Shown in pieces: positions 32,848-44,400 of a DNA stretch of 64,000 bases. Every line of letters begins with the position of its first letter. The stretch's first letter is position 1. The DNA is from Isoetes taiwanensis (taxonomy: Eukaryota; Streptophyta; Lycopodiopsida; Isoetales; Isoetaceae), in NCBI GenBank assembly GCA_021234155.1, contig JAJEKV010000064.1, forward strand, positions 2,480,001-2,544,000, read 5' to 3'. Position numbers and translations under genes: made by a program. The notes under the pieces are model-generated. The model made no database searches. It was given only the letters and a program-made list of their open reading frames with translations, and was not told where the DNA came from.

Positions 32848-33912
32848 ATGCTTTGCAATATCGCCAGAGCGAGGAAGCGTAAAACGAGGAAGAAGAGGAG
32901 TCCGACGAAGATAAGTACACGGCAACAAGCACAACAGGAGATGATAAACTTCGAGCAGAGCCGGCAGAACATCAGGGTTGCTCCCCCACTCGGGTTAGGC
33001 ATCACAAGCCTAGCCCCGATCATCATCAACGGAGAGGAATATTTACTCCTCAGCGACATCCAGAACCTTCCCGAGTGCAGGGAGAGGGAGCTCAGATTGG
33101 ATGAACTACTCCACCAGCTACGGCAGTCAGACTTGGACGACTTCATCGTCCGGGGAGCCTCGGACTTTCCGCTTCAAGTGAGGGAAGCCGACACTTATAC
33201 AGGAGAGGCGACTTCAGATATACAGGCCTACAGCAGTATCAGGCAAATGATGGAGGAGCAAGAGCTGCCAACGGAGGAGGAGTTCCTCGCCCTCCAGGAA
33301 CAGATGGGGATCCGTGGGAAGACCACGAGCATTTTAATGCCGAGGCCTTCGACACCACCTCCATCAAGAGGAGAAGGAATCGACCTCAGACGAATCGACA
33401 CCATAATCGAAGACTACAGGGAACTCACCGAGATAGGGGTCGACGAATACGCGGGACGACATAGAACAGGAGGCCAATCCAGCGGAGAAGCTTCAGCGAC
33501 GCACAATGACAGGTCCCTGAGGTACTACCTGCCACTACTGCTAGATGGGAGGATAACGGTAGTACACCGCAAATTCAGCCCCAGGGGCGAGGAAGGAGTG
33601 TTCATGCTGATTGCACTCTCAGGCTTCGGCAGGCATGCTCGAATAGCAGCAAATGTCGACTATGCTGTCCTGGTCAAGAGAGCAATGGCACTTGACCTCT
33701 TCGACTTCGCCATACCACATCGACGTCAGGCGAGATTAGCGGTGGCTGTGGCTCTCACATCCGACCGCAGAGTGGAAGACTTGGCAAGAGCCTTGCAGGG
33801 CGGCTCGTCAGCAAGCGTCTTCAGGAACTTGGGTCATTCGGTAGGAACGGCCCAAGTTAAGAAGTTCCTTGAGGACAACCCGTCTTACCGGCGATTTCAA
33901 GACTACTCTTGA
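32848..33912 (+). CDS. Unrecognised 354-residue protein of the chromovirus
   Basis: A long open frame with codon texture like its neighbours. Residues about 7-25 are strongly basic (ARKRKTRKKRSPTK), compatible with nuclear import or nucleic-acid binding. The middle is acidic and helical (RERELRLDELLHQLRQSDLD; QMMEEQELPTEEEFLALQEQ). A proline stretch near 165-172 separates a C-terminal 120-residue domain (RYYLPLLLDGRITVVHRKFS ... ALTSDRRVEDLARALQGG). I do not recognise it: it is not gag, RT or integrase. It shares promoter architecture with the H3 gene, so the two are probably co-regulated. AT-rich DNA with ATAATATATGAATACAAT after the stop may be its terminator. Confidence 0.7.
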   Translation: MLCNIARARKRKTRKKRSPTKISTRQQAQQEMINFEQSRQNIRVAPPLGLGITSLAPIIINGEEYLLLSDIQNLPECRERELRLDELLHQLRQSDLDDFIVRGASDFPLQVREADTYTGEATSDIQAYSSIRQMMEEQELPTEEEFLALQEQMGIRGKTTSILMPRPSTPPPSRGEGIDLRRIDTIIEDYRELTEIGVDEYAGRHRTGGQSSGEASATHNDRSLRYYLPLLLDGRITVVHRKFSPRGEEGVFMLIALSGFGRHARIAANVDYAVLVKRAMALDLFDFAIPHRRQARLAVAVALTSDRRVEDLARALQGGSSASVFRNLGHSVGTAQVKKFLEDNPSYRRFQDYS

Positions 33913-34276
33913 TCCCGGAGACTTTTTGTACTAAAATATTACATAATATATGAATACAATCTCTGCTGCACTTTAAATGTTTTGTTGATGTAATTTTGCC
34001 CCACAGCTATACCAACAAACATAAACAATGCAAGAGAACAAGGAAAACTAACCATATAGCCATGAATTACTTGTGTATGCAGTTAGAGGCCTAGGCTCAG
34101 GGGAACGACAACGCCAAGACCTTAGGGAAGAGCAGACCCGCCCAGACCACCCCGGCAAGGAACCTATTTGAAGATATGGAACCCATGACCCGAGAGAGGA
34201 GGAGATATCCCGGATGAGGGGACGGACCTTGAGCAGATAAAGGCTCATTAGCCGCACAAGCGGGGAGCGGGTTTCG

Positions 34277-35400
34277 GTGGGCAATGCTCAATTACCACAA
34301 GCATCAGCTCCGGAAAACAGGAAGGGACAAGAAGAGGAACAAGAGAAGAAGATCCCAGCTTCGGACTCCTCCGACTCAAGCTCAGAGTCGACTTCCGGAC
34401 CCGAGGAAGAAGAAGATCAGGCCCAGGACCTAACAGGACTTAAAGGCAAAGGAACACCGAAGAGGGAAGGCAGAGGAACACCCCGGATGGACAACAAAGA
34501 GACACTGGGGCCTCGACTACCGGAAGAAGGTAGATTCCGTGATTGGGCAATGTATGGAAGGCGGGAATCGAACAGTTCTCTGGGAGAACAAAATGTTTAG
34601 AAGCTAAGCATGGCTGGACGAAATGAGTGAGTACGGCAATGCTTATGGCATGAAGGATAAAGACAAAGGAAGAGTGGCAAATGACCAACTTGAAAGGAGC
34701 CGCACGGATTTGGTGGAAGGGTTATGCAAAGGCACATGGCTTAAGCAGGGATGCTTGTAAGTTCAGAAAGTTTGCTAAAGCCTTCAAGCGCCATTACGTC
34801 CCGAGGGAACATAAGTCTAGTATGATGCAGCAGTTCTACAGGTTGCAGCAAGGCAACAAATCTGTCCAGAAGTATACAGAGGAATTCATGAGGCTGAGGC
34901 TGTATGTGCCGAAATTGGGTGAGAAGCATGCAGTAGAAAGCTATATTGAGGGGCTGAATGAGGAGATCCGCAAGCTTGTGAGGGCAATAAACCCTAAGAC
35001 AGTATCAGAAGCAGAGTCCAAGGCTATAAGCTTGCAAGGGACGGGACCTCAGAATAGCGGGCAGAGGCAGCAGCATTTCCAGGACAAAGGCAAGGCGACA
35101 GGAAGCTATAGCCCTAGAGCAGCCAGTCCAGGTCCAGCTAGAGCCCCATATGGTGGCAACCAGGGGAAACAGCAGGAGAAGAAGCAGGTGTCCTTCAAGG
35201 ACAAGCAGGAGGGGTCAAACTACTCCAAAGCAGTGCGATCCTTTTTGCAGGCGATGCCCAAGGAAAAGAGACAGGAGTGCATAGAAAAGCAGCTTTGCTT
35301 CAGGTGCTTCCAGCCAGGCCATAGGACAGCGAACTGCCCCTACGTCATGAGTGCAGCGTTAGCGGAGTTGGGAGATTGGGACACTCTGTCTGACGACGAC
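34277..35400 (+). CDS. gag: gag (capsid and zinc knuckle), frame-shifted
   Basis: The N-terminal acidic part is open at 34277-34600 (SDSSDSSSESTSGPEEEEDQ). After a shift near 34600-34680 the capsid-like part follows (ARIWWKGY, FAKAFKRHYVP, MMQQFYRLQQG, VESYIEGL), typical of the gypsy retrotransposon gag domain. A CCHC zinc knuckle (CFRCFQPGHRTANC) lies at about 35300-35340. Gag forms the particle that packages element RNA. From 34681 it is continuous with the protease, so Gag-Pol is one frame there. Confidence 0.9.
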
Positions 35401-36133
35401 GGCGAGGAAGCCCGCGACTACATTCAGGGTGAGTGTCATATCTTTGCCGCAATAGATACAGAGCAAGCAGAGAGCCAGTATAAAGTAATTTCCACAGTAG
35501 GGAAGGCCAAGGCCAAGTCCTTCATAGTCTTGATAGACTCGGGAAGTAGCCATAACTTTGCATCCCCCAGAATGGTTCAAATGTTGAAGTTGAAACCACT
35601 AAAGTCAAAGCCAAGGCCCGTTGTCTTAGCAAGTGGTGCGATAAAAGCGATTTGCAGCAAGAGAATTAACCGACATCGACTTGCCGAGGGATTAAGATCC
35701 AGATGGGGGCAGAAGTAATGGGCATTGGCAAGTACGACTTGATCATAGGAATGGAGTACCTTGGACCAGCAGGGGCCATTATCGATTGTGGAAAGCGGAA
35801 GGTGACCTTCCCAACACCCGACGGCAAGATCATCGAGATCACAGGTAAAGAAGTTGTTCCCATCATGCAGTGCATGTCTTCTAAGCGGCTGTTCAAGTGC
35901 ATCAAGAGCGAGCAGGTGGCATACATCTTCAAGCTTGAGATTGAGGAGCCAGAATCAGAGGGAAGCAAGGAAGACAGGGTGCTCAGCAAGTTGCCGAAGC
36001 AAATAGCTCAGCTAATCACGGAGTTCCATGATCTCTTTCCAGATGAGATCAAGCAGCTTCCTCCTTATAGGGGAGTCGAGTGTGAGATAGCACTTTCGAA
36101 CAGGGAGCAAAGCCGACAAGCAAGGCTCCACTC
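35401..36133 (+). CDS. Aspartic protease region and linker
   Basis: The retropepsin-like core reads [20 protein letters not shown] with the catalytic DSG at about 35540 (a family-typical D-S/T-G). The frame stops at 35718. The second half resumes at 35703 with [20 protein letters not shown], the usual end of the domain, then continues as linker to 36137. The overlap of the two frames shows one shift near 35690. Another shift near 36095 separates it from RT. The protease matures Gag-Pol. Confidence 0.87.
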
Positions 36134-37171
36134 ATGACGACGCAGGAGTTGACGGAGCTGAAGAAGCAATTGCAGGAGTTGCTCGACCTAGGTTTCATTA
36201 GACCTAGTGTCTCGCCATTTGGAGCGCCCATTCTCTTTGTAAAGAAGAAGGATGGCAGTTTAAGGATGTGCATAGACTATAGGCAGTTGAACAAGCACAC
36301 CATTAAGAACAAGTATGCGCTCCCCAGATCAGATGACTTGATGGATCAACTCCAAGGTGCAAAGGTCTTCTCCAAAATCGACTTAAGGTTAGGTTATCAT
36401 CAGATTAGGATAAAAGAAGAAGATATCCATAAGACCGCCTTCAGAACGCGGTATGGGCATTATGAGTTCACGGTAATGCCTTTCGGCTTATCAAATGCCC
36501 CCGCGACGTTCATGAGGCTCATGAACGACATCTTTAGGGAGTTTTTAGACACCTTTGTGATTGTATTCTTTGATGACATTTTGGTGTATAGCAGATCCCT
36601 TGAAGAGCACGTACAAGACTTAAGGAGAGTGCTGGAGAAGTTGAAGAGGCACCAGTTGTACGCCAAGTTGTCGAAGTGTCACTTCGCAACGGAGAAGGTG
36701 GAATACCTTGGTCATGTGATCTCAGCAGAAGGAATCTCGACGGATCCTGCCAAGATCGAGGCCGTCATTCAGTGGCCGGCGCCGAAGAATGTGCATGAAG
36801 TCAGAAGTTTTCTAGGCCTAGCAGGGTACTACAGGAAGTTCGTGAAGAACTTCGCTAAGATAGCGGCCCCGTTAACAGACTTGACGAGGGCGGAAAAAGT
36901 GAAAGATTGGGCAGAGCATTGGCACAAGAAAGCCCAAGCAGGGTTTGAATTGTTGAAGGAAGCCTTAACAACCGCCCCAGTCTTAACCCTGCCGGACCCG
37001 GAGAAAGATAAGCTTGTAGCCACAGATGCGAGTAAGATAGCTACAGGTGCAGTGCTCATGCAAGAAGAGTGTGTGGTAGCGTATGATTCCAGGAAGATGA
37101 ACGACGCCGAAACGCGCTACCCGACGCATGATCAAGAATTGCTTGCGGTTGTCGTGGCATTAAGAATTTGA
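36134..37171 (+). CDS. Reverse transcriptase and RNase H start
   Basis: RT blocks appear in order: [56 protein letters not shown], the catalytic [12 protein letters not shown] (36560-36595), and [19 protein letters not shown]. The connection domain [20 protein letters not shown] follows, then RNase H with its first catalytic Asp in [15 protein letters not shown] and [11 protein letters not shown]. The frame ends at 37171 inside RNase H (LRI for the expected L-W-RHYL). ATG 36134 is only the first Met of the fragment; the natural protein is a Gag-Pol continuation. Confidence 0.93.
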   Translation: MTTQELTELKKQLQELLDLGFIRPSVSPFGAPILFVKKKDGSLRMCIDYRQLNKHTIKNKYALPRSDDLMDQLQGAKVFSKIDLRLGYHQIRIKEEDIHKTAFRTRYGHYEFTVMPFGLSNAPATFMRLMNDIFREFLDTFVIVFFDDILVYSRSLEEHVQDLRRVLEKLKRHQLYAKLSKCHFATEKVEYLGHVISAEGISTDPAKIEAVIQWPAPKNVHEVRSFLGLAGYYRKFVKNFAKIAAPLTDLTRAEKVKDWAEHWHKKAQAGFELLKEALTTAPVLTLPDPEKDKLVATDASKIATGAVLMQEECVVAYDSRKMNDAETRYPTHDQELLAVVVALRI

Positions 37172-37687
37172 GGCACTATCTTTTTGGGAAGGAAGTTCCG
37201 GTTGGATATGCACTCACCATGAGCCTCGGTATGTATTCACGCAACCACACCTCAACCCGAGGCGTAGAAGATGGATGGAGTTCCTTGAAGAGTATGACTT
37301 TGATATAGTCTACAAGCGGGGAAGCTCAATGTGGTAGCGGGCACTTTCAAGGCATCCACGACAACTAGAGTGCATTGCAATCCATTTCGGCGCTCTCCGG
37401 CTGACTTTGGTAAGAAGATTGAAGAGTCCTTGCCAACAGATATGGATTTCAAGGAAGTATGGGCAAGCCTCTCTAGGGAGGCTAGAACAGATAAGGAGCG
37501 GGAAGCCTTTAAACATTATAAGAAGGAAGGCAACCTGTTATACCATAAGAACAAGTTGTGCGTACCCGAATCATCAGGTGTAAGGAAATTGATCCTCCAC
37601 GACACGCACAACAGCCCAATAGCTGGCCATGCGGGATTCATGAAAACATATTTCAAAGTCTTGGCGCCTATTATTGGCCAGGAATGA
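37172..37687 (+). CDS. RNase H end and integrase zinc-binding start, frame-broken
   Basis: Between 37172 and 37330 the expected tether ([28 protein letters not shown]-like content) is spread over frames, implying at least two shifts. From 37331 one frame covers the end of RNase H (LNVVAG...) and the integrase HHCC start, with His residues in ILHDTHNSPIAGHAGFMKTY. It stops at 37687, just after a shift that moves the rest into the next frame. Confidence 0.8.
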
Positions 37688-38862
37688 AGAAGCAAGTAGC
37701 TCGCTACATCAGAGAATGCCAATTATGTCAGCAGACGAAGGCAGAGCAGCTTCGAATTCCAGGAGCATTAGAGCCATTGGCGGTGCCAAACGCTAAGTGG
37801 GAGGTGATTAGCATGGACTTCATCACAGGACTCCCAAGGACCGTAAGAGGGAAAGATGCTTTGATGGTAGTAGTCGACAAGTTGTCGAAAATGGCACATT
37901 TTGTGCCTTGCAGGACCACAGATACAGCTATGGATACAGCGAAGCTCTTCACCAAAGAAATTTTCAGACTTCATGGCATGCCAAGGGAGATTATCTCCGA
38001 CAGGGATCCGAAGTTCATGAGTGCCTTCTGGCAAGACCTCTTTACGACAATTCAGACGAAGCTATCCATGAGCACGGCATATCATCCTCAGACGGATGGC
38101 CAAACGGAGCGGACCAACAGGATTTTAGAAGACATGCTACGAAACTATGTCTGGAATAAGCAAGGTATGTGGGAAGAATTTATTCACTTGGTGGAGTTTG
38201 CATACAATAACGGCTATCAGTGCCTAACTCCAGACACTTGGCACAACCCCGTGTCAAAAGTGGAAGTTTCGCAGCAGATGTTGGCCGATATGCAGCAGCT
38301 TGTGGAAGAGGTTCGAGGGTATTTGCTAGCAGCAAGAAGTCGGCAGAAGAGCATCGCCGACAAGCATCGAACAGTAAGGGAGTTCAAAGTTGGAGATGAT
38401 GTTTGGCTCAAGATCAAGGTGAAGCGGTGGCTTCGAATCGGGGAATTGCAAAAGCTTGCTCCAAGGTGGGCTGGACCTTTCAGAATAGTCAAGAGAGTAG
38501 GTAATCAATCCTACAAGCTAGACTTGCCAGCACACCTAAAGATTCATAAGGTCTTCCACGTGAGTTTGTTGAAGAAGCACACTCCAAATCCAGACGAGGT
38601 CTTGGACTCTCCAACATTGTTGGAAATGACGGAGGAGCAGCTGGAAATAGTTCCGGAATTGATTCTTGATAAAGCTTTCAAGAAAACGAGGAGATCAGAA
38701 TTCCTCCAGTATTTGGTCAAGTGGAAACACTTACCAGTGGAAGACGCGACATGGGTACTTAAGAAAGATTTGGTAAAGCAGTACCCACAGTTTATGGAGC
38801 AATGGGACGGCAAGGTCATCTCCGAAGAAATCGGCTCAGGCATGTCGATTTGTGTAGATTAA
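37688..38862 (+). CDS. Integrase with C-terminal chromodomain
   Basis: An open frame that begins before 37688 (in phase from 37558). It shows the zinc-site cysteines (ECQLCQQTK), then the DDE core with Asp in ISMDFITGLP, Asp in IISDRDPKFM and Glu in TDGQTERTNRILEDML. After NNGYQ about 15-20 residues expected in the family are missing in frame, leading straight to TWHNPVSKVEVSQQMLADM. The GPF/Y-type module (APRWAGPFRIVKRVG) follows. Near the end RSEFLQYLVKWKHLPVEDATW is a chromodomain, defining a chromovirus. In other chromoviruses this domain recognises H3 lysine-9 methylation and guides insertion; that is inferred here. Confidence 0.92.
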
Positions 38863-39742
38863 TTCTATGTATAGTTTAGATTAATCTACGCATGCAACCT
38901 ATGCTAGGTATGGGTCGCATGCGTTGTGACCGATGATGAGACCACTACGGTGATCTCTAGGGCGTGGTGTAATGTCAAGGTAGGCATGACCGGCGTTTGG
39001 GCAGAAAGTGGAAGGTAGATTAGAAAGTCTACTACGTTCCCCGGAAGTAGGCGACCTCGAGAAAGGAGGTCATGAAGGAATGCACTGATAGGAAAAACAC
39101 CTCTAGCCCCATATATGCTTTGATAGGAGGAATCGGGGCCTTCACGCCCCATATATGGGAAGGACCTATCCCTATTTGGGCAACTAGGGTGTAGGCATGA
39201 GCGGCATATAGGCATATAGTATTTGTCTCCACGGACCATAATGGAAGATTCACCCTCTTCCCCTCGCCGGGAGATTAGCCATGCATCCATGTAGATAGGT
39301 GGGGTGGTCACCATATAACCAAAATTTTATTAATAATTAAAATGGTACTAGCGTAGTGTCGACACATGTAGGCCAATAGGCTCGGGAGGGCAAGGAGGTC
39401 GAGCTCTGAAGACTTGCAACACAAATTTTGTTGGAATGTGTTGCAAGGAATGAAGAATACCTCAGGGCGTTAATTTTAATTTTGATAAACTTAATTGTCA
39501 TGTTAAGTGAATTATTGAGTAACTTTGTTTTAATGATGTTATGAATTGATAAGTTATTTCATAATATAATGGCGTGATAATGTCCTAAAAAAAAAAAATA
39601 ATAATAATAATAATAATATTACCTTAAGGTAATCTTAATAAATGTGTAAGTACTATAGTAGTTATAGCATGTATCAGGTTGATTGCAGGTTAGGATGATC
39701 CCAAGGTGGGGAGACCCACGATCTTTGGGGACGACATCATTT
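38863..39742 (+). other. Chromovirus 3' non-coding region
   Basis: No supported gene. It contains CCCCATATATG repeats (39108, 39158), an A-run with an (AAT)n microsatellite (39590-39617) and a first purine motif CAAGGTGGGGAGA at 39703. Confidence 0.7.
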
Positions 39743-39756
39743 CAAGGTGGGGAGAA
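39743..39756 (+). other. Polypurine tract
   Basis: AAGGTGGGGAGAA directly precedes the 3' LTR and would prime plus-strand DNA synthesis. A near-copy lies 40 bp upstream. Confidence 0.85.
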
Positions 39757-41415
39757 TGTGGCGTTCGGGGCGATTATCACGGTCCGGGGCGTATCTTATC
39801 TTGCCGATCGCAGCGTACCGCGCCACCCGGCCCGGCGGTATGCCAAGCGTGTAGCTAGGCTAGTAGCCCTAGGGGGGCAACGTGCAAGGAGTGTGCATTT
39901 ATTAATGTGCACATTAAACAATGTGCACATTCACTTAGGTGCACATTTTCCCATATGGCCACTTCATGCCAAGTGGGCCACACCCATAGGTGCAATTAAT
40001 GTGCACATCCTCCAATGTACACATTAATGTGGGCACACATTTCCATGTGGGCACATTTTGCCACCTATCCATTAAAGGCAAGTGGGCCCATTCCCAATTA
40101 TCCCACATGCCTAAAGGGGATAATTGGAAACCCTAGCCAACCCCTTGTCTATTAAGGGAGGGAAACCCTAACTTGCCCAATTTTCGTTTCTAGGGTTTTG
40201 GAACTCTGTTTTGGCTGCCTCCACAGCCAAAACCGCCTCCCAGACTCTGCCTGAGAGAACTGTACCCTTAGTTTCTCTTGATTCGAGCGTTTCAGCAGGA
40301 TGGTCGAGCTCAGGTCAGGAGGAGTCCCTCAAGGATCAGGTATTTAGGCAATTTAATAGCTTAAACCCTCTTTTAGCCATCGAATCAGTAGGTTTAGCCT
40401 CTTAAATTGCCCATAGCAGCCCTCTAGATCTCTAGATAGCAGATTCTAACTAAAGAACCTAACTCTATGATGTAGATTAGATCTAGTTCTTTAGTTCTCT
40501 GTGAAGTATATGGATGATGTATCTCTATGAACTCCTTGTATTGGGAAGGGGGGTAGAGACCCAAAGCTTTGTAGTTGATGCTCCTAGAGTAGCCTCTCTA
40601 GCACACTGTAGATTCGGCCTGTGAACCACACCGGGTTGTGGGTGAAGGGGGCCAGACTGGCTAAGAAGGAGGTTCATGTCGACTCTTGAGCGATCCCTCG
40701 GTGTGTAGGGCCTACCGGGGAATCATTGTGACTAGGTCTAATGGCTCACCATCGAGTGCGGGTGAGGCATGGACTCGACACACCCGTGAAGTGGTGTACA
40801 CTTTCCGATGGGGTTGGTCGAATCACAGGCGGTGGCCCTCTAGTCACCTTGAGTCGGCATGTAGATCTGCGGAGGGAGTGATCCTTCACCCCCCATCGGG
40901 CTGGGAGGATGAAACCCGGGAATAGCCCTTACGGCTATGCATCCCGTGAGGGCTCTGATCAGTCCCGACACTTTTCAGCCTACTCGCAAAGTGTGCGCGG
41001 GGAGGCGGATGGAGTGGACAACCCTATGCCATGTTCATATGCCAGCCAAATCCATTGCCATGAATTGCATGCGCAAGGAACTCACGGAGGCCCAAGCCGT
41101 GAGTCATTCCCTTGAGTCGGAGCCTTGGGTAGAACTCCCCATATGTATTGTGCTCACCTTGTTTATGCAGGTATGATGGACCACCCTTCGAGGTGGATAT
41201 ATGCTTATGTTATATACTGACATGTATGTTTACGCTTCATGACTAGGTAGGCCACGAGGGGCGGGGTAAAATGACCCCTTCACTCTTCCCACTTTGGAAC
41301 CGATCCGCGGTTGCGGTGTTATGTGGAGGGCCACATATCGGCATGGAGCTGGTATGGGGGATGAACTCTGTTTGTATCACGGTGAGTGCACCGTATACGA
41401 GTAGGGGACGTCACA
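39757..41415 (+). repeat. Chromovirus 3' LTR
   Basis: Starts TGTGGCGTTCGGGG and ends GGGGACGTCACA, followed by target copy GTTAG. From about 39850 on it matches the 5' LTR closely; the first roughly 95 bp are only loosely similar. Small insertions and deletions versus the 5' LTR cluster between 40590 and 41360. Confidence 0.93.
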
Positions 41416-44400
41416 GTTAGGTTTTCAACAAAGAACAGATAATATAGATACTGCATTCACAGGAGATGTCGGGAGGATGCAAAACGGCTCTATAGCTAAT
41501 TCCTTCTCTGTTTTAACATTTTAAGGCAGTAGCCATGGCGGATTTACAGCAGAAAACATGGTTCAGCAAAGGCACAGATCATATCCTTGTTTTCTTTTTC
41601 AGATTCTTTTCATTCATTTACATTTCTTAACGTATCCTGATTCAACAAGACATAAATTCTTTGTTCTAGATTTAAACTTTATGATAGATTTCATAGCATT
41701 CAATAAATTTACAAAGATTTCCTTCAGTCAAATCCCGGTAGAAGACTGGCTTCCACATTATCATGCTAATGTGTTTCTTTGCTGTCAAATACATATGCTA
41801 GCATAGAATGGAGGAGCTTGGGAAACGTGTGACCACATGGAAACAGCCTGCAACAGCATTGACGACAAGGTACACTTCTTTATTGATGGGGACAAAAGCT
41901 AGTCACTGCCATGTACGAACTTGATATTCTGGGAAATGCCAGATAGGGACAAGGGAAATGCCCTTGCTGTACTCAAGTTAGATAAAACAATGAACTTAGA
42001 GAAATTGTGCTTTGGATTCATTCATACTTGATCTTTGCTTCAAACAATCTTACATTAGATCCACACGGCATTGATCCACACTGCAAACCAGGAGAGGCAA
42101 AATGGCTCAAAGCTTATACCAATGCAGGCAGAATCAAAGCCCACCTTGCCATGTTAAATTAAGTGTATGCATTGGTTTCTAATGCACTAAACACTGCTTT
42201 ACTCCAGAGCATAGCTTGCAAAAGTCTAAAGTCCAGTAGACAGCAGGGGTTTTCGACAAATAGAACGAAGAAGTTGCTTCATAGGTTTGTTGCTCTATTT
42301 TGAAGATTTTATTTGTTTCTTATTCTTATTCACCTTCATTTTTGCCGGATTCGCATGGAAGCTGCAATTCTTACCTTAGATTTTGCATTGACTAATTATT
42401 TTAAGAGAGCAAGGTTAACATAAATTGTTTTCGCAGATCCAATATTTATGTGTAGGCCTTATCTCTTGCATCTATCCATTGACATCACCGAGGTATTTAA
42501 AGTCTGAAGCATTGTCTATAGAGGAGTATTGAAGGTAGATTCAACAGGTTGATTGGCTTCATCGAAGGTTCTCTCATGGTAATGTGGTCCAGGTCCCATC
42601 TCTTGCATCCATTCATCGATATCATCGAGGTATCTATTTAAAGTTTGAAGCACTGTTTATAAAGAAGTATTAAAGCGTCAAGTTGGAAGGTAGATTCAAG
42701 TCTTGTATGGATTTAAATCATTGTTGCTGCTTAAATAACATGTTGAATAGCTTCATTGAAAGCTGGATGTTCTCATGGTAATGTGCTGTTGTGATGTATC
42801 CATCATATTTGTGGTGTCCATTTAATCATGCATAAGGCCTTGACCTTTGAAGTCGAACTCTAAAGCATTTGAAACTCCTAGGCACAGCGAGCATGTTACC
42901 ATAGTATTGTGAAAGAGGCAGATAACGAGGTAGAATTTTTGTTGAATTTCATAAACCAACAAAATTAACACCTTAAGGAACCCTGTTCAATGTGAAACAC
43001 TGCTTAATCTCTGGTTTTGAGGTTGCATTTGGGGTTTTGGATGGCATTATTACGGGGCCTCCAAAGTTCTATCCTGGATGGCGTATTCAGATACGGAAAA
43101 GATGAGCAAAATGGTTGTCATTGCACTGTTGATGCAAATTCGACATGTTGTTTTAAAGTGAAATTCCCGAATCACTTTAAAGACAGCAGAGCTGATCTTA
43201 CAAACTTGCTAAATATATTCTATGAAGGATGGATTGTTCAGAGCAAAACAACATATATTGATCAAGTTACTCCATAACATTTGTTTATTTATTTCCTCCT
43301 TTACAGATATCATGTCAATGCTTGCCGTATACATTGAAGATTGAGGAACATCACACATACAACAAGAATATGTGACCATGTTTTACATGCTAAAATAAGA
43401 CAAACCATATATTAATTTGATAGATGAGTGATGGTGCAATTCTTTTGTGATAATCCGGAGTGCTTACCACAACTTACAATTGGTAGTAGTAATCATGATG
43501 TTGTGCACATTAATAGGCCATGCTTGTGGAAAATATTGCTATAGATTACCATGTTTATAGCATCATCAAGCAAATGGAATTGAAGATCTCAAGCTAACAG
43601 GGCTCACGCTGCTTATTCAAGAATATAACATATAATTTGTAGCAATATTTCCATATTTTCCTCTTGCTCCAAAGCAGTTCCACCACCATGACAAAAAGCT
43701 CCTTTAGTTCATTAGGAAACTGCATGCAAGCAATGAAGAACATTCAAAAGGGGCCTTCTTTTGTAGCAACACATACGTGTAGCTTGTCACGACGATTTTG
43801 CCAACTTTAAATTCAAAACCACGAGAAAAAGTTCACATGTTCTAGCGAGTAGCATGCACAATGGGCTACCCATTGCTCCTATGGCTGTTGCACCTACCCA
43901 TTGATTTTATGTTGCATCATATTGTCCTTCAGATGGCGGATCCTAGCCTTACCTCTGACACTATGAGGTGAAGAGCTGTCTACAGTAGATAACTATCCTG
44001 AATAAGATTAATAAGGTCTAAATTTGTCCTTCAACGCCATTATTGAGAGCTTTATGTTATATTGCATAATCATTCATTCATATGATGATTCTAAATAGTA
44101 ATATCTATTAAGCGTGGAGTTTGACACTGGAAATGTACCTTACAATACCACTGATATTTAAATCCATAGTCAATGCCAACTAATTTATAGCTTCATGTGA
44201 CGATGTTGTTGAAACCATATTGAACCACTGGATTGAAAAGTATTCAATTGCATTCGTAAACGGCATCTTTACAAATCACTATGTTAATTAAAGCTCAACA
44301 CATCCATTAGGGCATTCATCAATTATTAACGTGTTTTGCTTTAACCATCAATGACATGAGCTAGCTCATGCAATTCATGGTCTGACTTATATATTAATAC

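Larger units (their letters stand above)
28101..41415 (+). mobile_element. Ty3/gypsy chromovirus carrying a histone H3 gene, 13.3 kb
   Basis: Complete in structure: LTRs of 1666 and 1659 bp with TGTGACG/CGTCACA ends (TGTGGCG at the start of the 3' LTR), a GTTAG 5-bp target duplication (28096-28100 and 41416-41420), an initiator-Met primer site, gag, protease, RT, RNase H, integrase with chromodomain, and a polypurine tract. It is unusual in having about 4.3 kb of extra genes between the primer site and gag. Coding frames carry several small shifts, so this copy is either defective or affected by consensus errors. Confidence 0.95.

Noticed and set aside
33500-33880. Possible second histone fold (H2A-like) at the end of the 354-residue protein
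   Set aside because: A short resemblance around AIPHRRQARLAVAVAL to the H2A PRHIQLAVR segment does not extend to the alpha-1/alpha-2 helices; it is too weak to call without a profile search.
38904-39314. 136-codon minus-strand frame in the gypsy 3' region
   Set aside because: Antisense to the element, no family match, and lies in the expected non-coding stretch before the polypurine tract.
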